A stretch of DNA of 64,000 nucleotides. It comes from Dallia pectoralis. Lineage: Eukaryota; Chordata; Actinopteri; Esociformes; Umbridae. The notes beneath the pieces were generated by a model. That model worked only from the letters and a program-made list of their open reading frames with translations, did no database searches and was not told the DNA's origin. The DNA lies in the NCBI GenBank assembly GCA_029465975.1, contig CM055749.1, positions 15,314,470 to 15,378,469 of the forward strand. Direction: 5' to 3'. Of this stretch, positions 57,139 through 64,000 are shown piece by piece. Within the stretch, counting starts at the first letter, position 1. Every line of letters begins with the position of its first letter. A program made the translations under genes and the position numbers.

Positions 57139-57810
57139 TGTTATGGAATTATTTCTAATACCACGTAATTAATGTTACTATACCTTTATCTCTAAAATAA
57201 CATTAAGCAAATACACACCGAAACCAGACTCGAAATAAGAACAGACAAGAGTATCTCTCAAGTTAACTCTAACAGTTTAATTGATAGATGAGGAAAAACC
57301 CTTTGACACACATACGGCAAACTGTAGTGTCAGGTATAATTTTTTCCTAGAGTACAGGAGTACAAAGTCACATATATATAGGGGTAAATTTACGCACACC
57401 CTTCCACACGAACTTATCAATACCGGATGGAGAACGGATGAGGCTTACACATGATCTAATTAAAATATACAGTAATATAGGAAATGTATGGAGCTGTCAC
57501 AAAAACCCGAGGGTCACTCCTCAGTCAGGTCAAGGGAGGTTAGTTACAATTCGATTTGTGATGACAACACATGAGGCGAACAAAGACATATACATATGAT
57601 TACATACAGATTAGGCAAAACAGGACATCTGTTTCTAGCATTGGGCCCCTCTAACAATGTAAAGCTTCTCGTAGATCCTGTTCTCCAGGGTCTCGTGCTT
57701 TCCGTTCTTAACGTTTTGGGCCCACTCAATGATGTCCATATCACATGTGAATATACGTTTTATCTCACTATTACTGAACTTCACAAACTAAATGTATATT
57801 TTCCACAACA
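57139..57810 (-). repeat. 5' LTR of the endogenous retrovirus
   Basis: 672 bp, TG...CA ends, TATA box on the minus strand near 57371-57385. Directly followed at 57811 by AGCC of the interrupted satellite (target duplication). Confidence 0.95.
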
Positions 57811-58571
57811 AGCCTAATATCAGCCTGACCATTCACTATATAACAGACCTGTGGTTAAGCCGTACCATGTAGCCTAATATCAGCCTGACCATTCACTATA
57901 TAACAGACCTGTGGTTGAGCTGTACCATGTAGCCTAATATCAGCCTGACCATTCACTATATAACAGACCTGTGGTTGAGCCGTACCATGTAGCCTAATAT
58001 CAGCCTGACCATTCACTATATAACAGACCTGTGGTTGAGCTGTACCATGTAGCCTAATATCAGCCTGACCATTCAATATATAACAGACCTGTGGTTGAGC
58101 CGTACCATGTAGCCTAATATCAGCCTGACCATTCACTATATAACAGACCTGTGGTTGAGCTGTACCATGTAGCCTAATATCAGCCTGACCATTCAATATA
58201 TAACAGACCTGTGGTTGAGCCGTAATATCAGCCTGACCATGTAGCCTAATATCAGCCTGACCATTCACTATATAACAGACCTGTGGTTGAGCCGTACCAT
58301 GTAGCCTAATATCAGCCTGACCATTCACTATATAACAGACCTGTGGTTGAGCCGTACCATGTAGCCTAATATCAGCCTGACCATTCACTATATAACAGAC
58401 CTGTGGTTGAGCCGTACCATGTAGCCTAATATCAGCCTGACCATTCACTATATAACAGACCTGTGGTTGAGCCGTACCATGTAGCCTAATATCAGCCTGA
58501 CCATTCACTTTATAACAGACCTGTGGTTGAGCCGTACCATGTAGCCTAATATCAGTCTGACCATTCACTAT
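57811..58571. repeat. 60-bp satellite, right block
   Basis: About 12.7 copies of the same unit as 47350-47743. One irregular unit at about 58220-58255 duplicates ATATCAGCCTGACC. Variants (GAGCTG for GAGCCG; CAATATA for CACTATA) alternate, suggesting higher-order duplication of paired units. Confidence 0.93.
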
Positions 58572-59394
58572 AACGGACGATTGGAATCTTGTTGTGCCCA
58601 ATTTTAAGATTTGTTGTTGTGTTACATTTATACTGAGAAGACACTCGTTTTTCTGTGCTTTGCATCTTTTATGTCCTTCAAGAAAATAACTAAAACTACA
58701 TTTGGTGCCTTCTGCAATGTTTTGCACGTTTTCCTGTATATGGAATGGCACTACTGTTCCAATTTAGTTGACGTATGTGCCTAATGCTGAAAGTATTTTC
58801 AGTACAGTGTCGGTCCCTTAACTAAAGACACCAGTTTTTCCTGTTCCCTGCATCTTGGGAGGCATTTAAGAACCGAGGACTTCAACTAAGTGTACTGCCT
58901 TTTAGAATGGTTTGAAGGAAAGAAACCCAATACTTTAAGCTTTTCTTTGTTAACGTCTCTGCAGCTAGTGTACTACATTTTATTAATCTGCAACATTATG
59001 TTGTACAATAACAGTATTGCAGAGTAAAAGTTCTTAAAACTACATGAAACGTTTCTTTCTTTCAAAGAATGTACATTTAGCAGTTTGGCTTTCCTTAGGG
59101 TCTATGTAACCTGACCTGAAATGGTTCTATTATAATATATATATTGTGGCCATTTTAGGCCATATTGCCTATTCCTAATTGAAAAGGGTTCTAGTTGTCT
59201 AGAAGAATGGAACAGATGTGAGTTTTGTCTATATGCTCAAAGCATTTTTTGATGGAGGTCAGTGCTATGGATGGTTTATTTGATAAAGGAAAGATGGAGG
59301 TCTGTTTGAAGCTGGTGGCAATTGCAGACTGATTTAGGGAGAGGTTGCTAAGGGCATAGGCATGTTCGTTAGGGGGTTGCATGATATTGCACGA
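58572..59394. other. atmin intron 1, unassigned
   Basis: No exon recognised. The minus-strand frame that runs through the satellite begins here (from 58751) with a Cys-containing stretch (EGHKRCKAQKNECLLS) of unknown origin. Confidence 0.4.
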
Positions 59395-60239
59395 TAGGGT
59401 TGCACGATATTGACAAAATGTGATATCAATATTAATTTCGATATTCTTAAAAATATGTAAAAACACAAAAGTTATGGTAAAATGCCTCAAAATAGATTAA
59501 TATATAAAAACAAAATCAAGTTCTTACAACACTATGGGATTTGATATTGTTTGTCCAGTTCGTTCAGAAGCTTCCCAAAGCCCTTTTTCCCACTGGGTAA
59601 ATGGCATCCTATCTTTGGCCAAACAGTATGTGATAGCATTAGTGATTTCTTTGTCTCTTCGAGATCTTATCATACTTAGTACCACTAGCTAAAGCACTCG
59701 CTAGCGATGTTTATATGGCCAGCTCTGATGATTTACCTGTGACACGATTGTTTGCACTCATCGTATAGTGGCTTTTGGTGGTTTTTAAGATGGGAAATAG
59801 GTTGGTTGTATTTCCTCTTGCCCGGTGTATCCCCGGGAATCATCACCTTAACGTGGTGGAGAGGTTTGTGTGCCCCTATGAACCTGAGGGCTGGGTTGTC
59901 TGGAGCTTCATGCTCCTGGTAGGGTTTCCCAAGGCAAAGTGGTCTCAGGCGAGGGGCCAGACTAAGAATGGTTCACCAAGACCCCATGAAAGATAGAGGG
60001 AAAAGGAGCGAGACCCTGCCTGGAGGAAGCCCAGGGCCCTCGTCTGGAGCCAGGCCCAGACGGCGGGCTCGAAAGCGAGCGTCTGGTGGCCGGGTTTGCC
60101 ACGGAGCCCGGCCGGGCACAGCCCGAACGAGATACGTGGCATCTCTCTCCTCTCCATCCTGTGGGCCCACCACTCACAGGAACAACCGCAGGGGTCGGGT
60201 GCGCTGTCATATGGGTGACAGTGAAGGTGGGGGGTCTCG

Positions 60240-60643
60240 ACGGATCAGACCCGGGCGGCAGAAGCTTGCTTTGGGGACGTGGAACGTCACCTCACTGGGG
60301 GAAGGAGCCAGAACTTGTGCGTGAGGTGGAGCGATACCAGTTGGATCTGGTGGGACTTACCTCTACGCACAACCGTGGCTCTGGAACCTTACCCCTGGAT
60401 AGGGGTTGGACTCTGTTCTTCTCTGGAGTTGCCCAGGGTGAGAGGCGGCGGGCTGGTGTGGGGATACTCACGAGCCCACGTCTGAGCACGGCGGTGTTGG
60501 AGTTTACCCCGGTGGATGAGAGGTTTGCCTCCCTACGCCTAAGGGTGGTGGGGGAAAACTCTGACTGTTGTTTGTGCTTATGCACCAAACAGCAGTTCGG
60601 AGTATTCAGCCTTCTTGGAGACCCTGAAGGGAGTCCTATATAG
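60240..60643 (+). pseudogene. Rex3 endonuclease, 5' part
   Basis: The start of the endonuclease (LGTWNVTSLGEGART) is in one frame near 60273-60320. It continues in another (ELVREVERYQLDLVGLTSTH, then RAGVGILTSPRLSTAVLEF) to 60643, and then passes to the main frame. Two frame changes make it inactive. Confidence 0.75.
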
Positions 60644-62072
60644 GGCTCCAGTAGGGGACTCCATCATTCTGCTGGGAGACTTCAACGCACATGTGGGCAA
60701 CGATGGAGACACCTGGAGAGGCGTGATTGGGAGGAACGGCCTCCCTGATCTAAACCCGAGCGGTCGTTTGTTATTGGACTTCTGTGCTAGTCATGGATTG
60801 TCTATAACAAACACCATGTTCGAACATAAGGAGGCGCATAAGTGTACATGGTACCAGAGCACCCTAGGCCGAAGGTCAATGATCGATTTTGTGATCGTAT
60901 CGGCTGATCTAAGGCCGCATGTTTTGGACACTCGGGTGAAGAGAGGGGCAGAGCTGTCAACTGATCACCATCTGGTAGTGAGTTGGATCAGAGGGTGGGG
61001 AAAGACTTTGGACAGACCAGGTAAGCCCAAACGGGTGGTGCGGGTGAACTGGGAACGTCTGGAGGAGGCCCCTGTCCGAAAGATCTTCAACTCACACCTC
61101 CGGCGGAGCTTTTCAGGCATCCCTGTGGAGGTTGGGGGCATTGAACCTGAGTGGGCAATGTTCAAAGCTTCTATTGCTGAAGCTGCGGCGGTGAGCTGTG
61201 GTCTCAAGGTCCTAGGTGCCTCAAGGGGTGGTAACCCTAGAACACCGTGGTGGACCACGGTGGTCAGGGAAGCTGTCCGACTGAAGAAGGAGGCCTTCAG
61301 GGATATGCTAGCCCTGGGGACTCCGGAGGCAGTTGCAGGGTACCGACAGGCCCGAAGGGCTGCAGCCGCTGCTGTGTCAGAGGCAAAGCAGCGGGTGTGG
61401 GAGAAGTTTGGAGAAGCTATGGAGAAGGACTTTCGGTCGGCACCAAAATGCTTCTGGAAAACCGTTCGGCACCTCAGAAGGGGAAAACGGGGAACCATCC
61501 AAGCTGTGTACAGTAAGGATGGGACACTGTTGACCTCAACTGATGATGTGATCGGGCGCTGGAAAGAGCACTTTGAGGAGCTCCTGAATCCGACCTACAC
61601 GCCCTCTAGTACAGAGGCAGAGCTGGAGGCTGATGGAGGGTCATCGTCAGTTTCCCTGGGGGAAGTCGCTGAGGTAGTCAAACAACTCCACAGTGGCAAA
61701 GCCCCAGGGACTGATGAGATTCGTCCAGAAATGCTAAAAGCTTTGGGTGGGGAAGGGCTGTCTTGGTTGACACGCCTCTTCAACATTGCATGGAAGTCTG
61801 GGACAGTGCCAGAGGAGTGGCAGACCGGGGTGGTGGTTCCCCTCTTTAAAAAGGGGGACCAGAGAGTGTGTGCCAATTACAGAGGTATCACACTCCTCAG
61901 CCTCCCTGGTAAAGTGTACTCCAAAGTGCTGGAAAGGAGGGTTCGGCCAATAGTCGAACCTCAGATTGAAGAGGAACAATGCGGTTTTCGTCCTGGCCGG
62001 GGAACCACGGACCAGCTCTTTACTCTCGCAAGGATCCTGGAGGGGGCCTGGGAGTATGCCATATGGTCCTGA
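60615..62072 (+). CDS. Rex3 endonuclease 3' part and RT fingers
   Basis: Frame of 485 codons. It contains the endonuclease blocks SIILLGDFNAHVGNDGDTWR (about 16-35), the SMIDFVIVS block (about 90-98) and STDHHLVVSWIRG (catalytic His), a linker, then reverse transcriptase blocks HSGKAPGTDEIRPEMLKALG, EEWQTGVVVPLFKKGDQ, YRGITLLSLPGKVYSKVLE and CGFRPGRGTTDQLFTLARIL. It ends right after EGAWEYA, where the catalytic domain should start, because of the internal deletion. Confidence 0.88.
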   Translation: METLKGVLYRAPVGDSIILLGDFNAHVGNDGDTWRGVIGRNGLPDLNPSGRLLLDFCASHGLSITNTMFEHKEAHKCTWYQSTLGRRSMIDFVIVSADLRPHVLDTRVKRGAELSTDHHLVVSWIRGWGKTLDRPGKPKRVVRVNWERLEEAPVRKIFNSHLRRSFSGIPVEVGGIEPEWAMFKASIAEAAAVSCGLKVLGASRGGNPRTPWWTTVVREAVRLKKEAFRDMLALGTPEAVAGYRQARRAAAAAVSEAKQRVWEKFGEAMEKDFRSAPKCFWKTVRHLRRGKRGTIQAVYSKDGTLLTSTDDVIGRWKEHFEELLNPTYTPSSTEAELEADGGSSSVSLGEVAEVVKQLHSGKAPGTDEIRPEMLKALGGEGLSWLTRLFNIAWKSGTVPEEWQTGVVVPLFKKGDQRVCANYRGITLLSLPGKVYSKVLERRVRPIVEPQIEEEQCGFRPGRGTTDQLFTLARILEGAWEYAIWS

Positions 62073-62839
62073 TGGCCTCATCGGTCGGTGACCTTCAGCA
62101 CTCACTGGATCGGTTCGCAGCCGAGTGTGAAGCGGCTGGGATGAGGGTTAGCACCTCTAAATCTGAGGCCATGACTCTCAGCAGGAAACCGGTGGAGTGC
62201 CTACTCCGGGTAGGGAAAGAGTCCTTACTCCAAGTGAAGGAGTTCAAGTACCTCGGGGTCCTGTTCGCGAGTGAGGGAACAATGGAGCGGGAGTTTGGTC
62301 GGAGGATCGGAGCAGCGGGGGCGGTGTTGCATTCGCTTCACCGCACCGTTGTGACGAAAAGAGAGCTGAGCCGAAAGGCAAAGCTCTCGATCTACCGGTC
62401 AATCTTTGTTCCTACCCTCACCTATGGTCATGAAAGCTGGGTCATGACCGAAAGAACGAGATCGCGGGTACAAGCGGCCGAAATGGGTTTTCTCAGAAAG
62501 GTGGCTGGCCTCTCCCTTAGGGATAGGGTGAGAAGCTCAGTCATCCGAGAGGAACTCGGAGTAGAGCCGCTGCTCCTTTGCATAGAAAGGAGCCAGTTGA
62601 GGTGGTTCGGGCATCTTGTAAGAATGCCACCTGGGCGCCTCCCTAGAGAGGTGTTCCAGGCACGTCCAGCTGGGAGGAGACCTCGGGGAAGACCCAGGAC
62701 TAGGTGGAGAGATTATATCTCCACACTGGCCTGGGAACGCCTCGGGATTCCCCAGTCAGAGCTGGCTAATGTTGCCCGGGAAAGGGAAGTTTGGGGTCCC
62801 CTGCTAGAGCTGCTACCCCCGCGACCCGACCCCGGATAA
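61979..62839 (+). CDS. Rex3 RT thumb and C-terminal domain
   Basis: Frame of 286 codons, native from about residue 30 (VLMASSVGDLQHSLDRFAAE), followed by KEFKYLGVLFASEGTMEREF, LSRKAKLSIYRSIFVPTLTY, SWVMTERTRSRVQAAEMGFL and RPRGRPRTRWRDYISTLAWE up to TGA. The start of this frame reads through the deletion junction near 62060 in a foreign phase and is not a real N-terminus. Confidence 0.85.
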   Translation: MRFSSWPGNHGPALYSRKDPGGGLGVCHMVLMASSVGDLQHSLDRFAAECEAAGMRVSTSKSEAMTLSRKPVECLLRVGKESLLQVKEFKYLGVLFASEGTMEREFGRRIGAAGAVLHSLHRTVVTKRELSRKAKLSIYRSIFVPTLTYGHESWVMTERTRSRVQAAEMGFLRKVAGLSLRDRVRSSVIREELGVEPLLLCIERSQLRWFGHLVRMPPGRLPREVFQARPAGRRPRGRPRTRWRDYISTLAWERLGIPQSELANVAREREVWGPLLELLPPRPDPG

Positions 62840-63267
62840 GCGGTTGAAGATGAGATGAGAAATAGGTTGGTTGTATTTCCTCTTGCCCGGTGTATCACCA
62901 TACCGCAAGTTTTGCACAACAGCTTGAGTGACATAAGTTGGCTTAAACTTTTCCTAAAGGGCAACTACACCGAAAAAACATATTTTTTCTCACTTATCGT
63001 GGTCACTTATGTAGTAAAAATGTGAAAGCATTTTGGAAATTTGTGCCTTCTAGGCAGAGAAAAAGATTAAAATGTGTTTTTGGCTCATGTGGATGAAATA
63101 CACCAAATCCCAGAATGCCCTTGTTTTGCTGCTCTACGAATGCACTACCAAGCCACGCCTACCGGCTCGAGAGGGCAGGCAGAAGGGAAGGCTAGCTACT
63201 AGCTAATTGACTGGAAAACAGAAGACACCGGTTAACATGAGTCTCCGTGACGAGTTTCTTGATAAAG

Positions 63268-63422
63268 TAATTTAAATACTAGCCTTGCGTTGTACCGGGA
63301 TGTACATCCAACACAAGGAAAGGACATGTAGTTAGTTTCCATCGTTTTCCCGTTGAACATTTAGAGCGGTGCAAACAGTGGCTGCGGGCTATCAACCACC
63401 CCAAGTTCAGAGAATATTTGTA
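63268..63422 (+). pseudogene. THAP zinc-finger half domain
   Basis: Reads CVVPGCTSNTRKGHVVSFHR then FPVEHLERCKQWLRAINHPK and FREYL, then TAA. The CxxxC start, FHRFP block and conserved Trp are the first half of a THAP (C2CH) DNA-binding domain. The C-terminal C-H ligands are missing, either lost or on a later exon. A possible short leading exon (MSLRDEFLDK, from 63236) lies just upstream. Confidence 0.65.
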
Positions 63423-63534
63423 ATTAATAAAAGTATATACATTTCTTCATATTTCCCTGGATTCTTTTGTAAATCAAAGTAATACATTATAAACTTTGAA
63501 CTTTTATTGTTTTTAAACATAATATAAACAATTG

Positions 63535-63725
63535 CACACTTATAGCTCTTCCAGAGCTTCAGCAGTTTCTTGATAGCCACAGTATTGTCCGTCACTAGCT
63601 GGAAATCTCTGTCTGATGTCCTGAACAACACAGGCAGGCAAAACAAGACGATATAGCCTTTCCCCAGTCTCTCTCCTTGCAGGACCCATTCCACGAAATG
63701 ACGGTAGGCTGTTAGGCGATATTGT
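63535..63725 (-). pseudogene. P2X7-tail-like exon, frameshifted
   Basis: After a TTTTCAG acceptor the minus strand reads QYRLTAYRHFVEWVLQGERL, then in a second phase VLPACVVQDIRQRFPASDGQ and YCGYQ. This matches the cytoplasmic tail of P2X7, where I recall LPSC...IRKEFP...GQYSGF. Tail-like domains of this kind are common in fish repeat-borne proteins. One base shift separates the halves. Confidence 0.6.
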
Positions 63726-63829
63726 CTGAAAACAATAAGCACAACGTTAGCAACGCAAGCTATTTGCACCTACAATAGGATACAACCGATAGCTCAGCTA
63801 ACTGACGTGAACAACAAATAAATACTCAC

Positions 63830-63987
63830 TTATACTGAAGCGTCCGTTTGTCCCTGCAGGCTTTGGCTGGCTTTTCCCATTGACCTTTGGAATCCTGAAA
63901 TAAGTTTCAAAAACTTGTGTGGATCAAAGCTGGGGTGCTCTATTACGCATGCTGGCGGTCCCGTTTCTAATGCGGATTCAGTTATTT
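63830..63987 (-). pseudogene. Upstream exon of the P2X7-tail-like protein
   Basis: Bounded by TTGCAG and GTGAGT on the minus strand. It reads ACVIEHPSFDPHKF and, after a possible inner acceptor, QWEKPAKACRDKRTLQY, which would join in phase with the QYRLTAYR exon. The low similarity makes this tentative. Confidence 0.4.
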
Positions 63988-64000
63988 CTGCAAGAAGAAA

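Larger units (their letters stand above)
47744..57810 (-). mobile_element. Endogenous retrovirus, nearly full length
   Basis: A 10.07-kb provirus on the minus strand, antisense to atmin: 5' LTR (57139-57810), primer-binding site, long leader, gag, protease, reverse transcriptase, RNase H, integrase, env and 3' LTR (47744-48415). AGCC stands on both sides as a 4-bp target duplication. The LTRs differ at one site in 672, indicating a very recent insertion. Env and integrase frames are open. Gag and pol are interrupted by several single-base frame changes. The env type (CWIC in the surface unit, CX6CC in the transmembrane unit), a single CCHC finger and a tRNA-Pro-type primer site point to a gamma-like fish retrovirus. 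Confidence 0.96.
59832..62858 (+). mobile_element. Rex3-like RTE retrotransposon, internally deleted
   Basis: A 3.0-kb non-LTR element flanked by exact 38-bp target duplications (59794-59831 and 62859-62896). It begins AATCATCACCTTAACGTGGT and ends CGACCCCGGATAAGCGGTTG with a short GATG-type tail, both typical of Rex3. It has an endonuclease and the two ends of the reverse transcriptase but lacks the catalytic core. With a full 5' end, intact duplications and few decayed codons it looks fairly young, but it cannot be autonomous. Confidence 0.9.
59395..62953 (-). mobile_element. hAT BED-finger element interrupted by Rex3
   Basis: The left edge has AGGGTTGCACGATATTGACA, the inverted-repeat motif of the inner hAT copy at 1288-1904. 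The minus strand then matches 1690-1905 of that copy, breaks at 59831 and resumes at 62859 with the BED finger (LLCKTCGMVIHRARGNTTNL). The right edge is cut near 62953 where the THAP-type element begins. Confidence 0.7.
62955..64000. mobile_element. THAP / P2X7-tail-like DNA transposon, cut by window edge
   Basis: It starts at AAAGGGCAACTACACCGAAA and carries a plus-strand THAP half-domain and, on the minus strand, exons resembling the cytoplasmic tail of P2X7. The first 300 bp occur inverted at 45490-46172. THAP domains are known in Kolobok, P-type and some other fish transposons. The assignment of both parts to one element is an inference. Confidence 0.5.

Noticed and set aside
57855..58751. 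298-codon repetitive protein on the minus strand
   Set aside because: Runs through the 60-bp satellite, whose length is a multiple of three; the equivalent frame at 47262-47705 is the same artefact.

Overview
This is vertebrate nuclear DNA and almost certainly from a teleost fish. It carries split genes with GT-AG introns and a dense fish-type repeat load: Rex3/RTE, L2-like LINEs, Tc1, hAT, DIRS, an endogenous retrovirus and many minisatellites. I cannot name the species. One LINE 3' tail resembles tails I associate with salmonid/pike genomes, which is only a weak hint.

Four host genes can be assembled exon by exon, in the order I recall for human 16q23.2: cdyl2 (+, from the chromodomain exon at 7297 to the stop at 22676), cmc2 (-, three coding exons between 35596 and 29645), cenpn (+, ten coding exons 41529-45165, complete) and atmin (+, first coding exon 46416-46655; the rest lies beyond the window). 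cmc2 and cenpn are head to head. The first few codons of cdyl2 lie upstream and were not found.

The introns hold most of the sequence. Region 1-7296 has a 24-bp array, a hAT-type element with a BED finger (1007-2325) and a 2.2-kb array of 23-bp units (4510-6770). The large cdyl2 intron 10429-20091 holds LINE remains, one of which has grown three separate tandem arrays (79, 26 and 52 bp). Between cdyl2 and cmc2 (22677-29644) are Tc1-type elements, one split by a LINE. The long cmc2 intron carries a DIRS-type tyrosine-recombinase retrotransposon (30745-35163) with its internal complementary region.

Atmin intron 1 runs more than 17 kb to the window end. It holds a 12-bp array, a 60-bp satellite split by a nearly full-length gamma-type endogenous retrovirus (47744-57810, minus strand, LTRs differing at one site in 672), a Rex3 element (59832-62858) that landed inside a hAT BED-finger sequence, and a THAP/P2X7-tail-like DNA transposon at the right edge (62955-64000).

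The host genes belong to separate processes: chromatin reading (Cdyl2), mitochondrial cytochrome oxidase biogenesis (Cmc2), kinetochore assembly (Cenpn) and DNA-damage/ciliary transcription (Atmin). They form a conserved neighbourhood, not a pathway. I see no new host system. The most unusual signals are the hairpin-rich leader of the young retrovirus, minisatellite birth inside a LINE, and the datable nested insertions.
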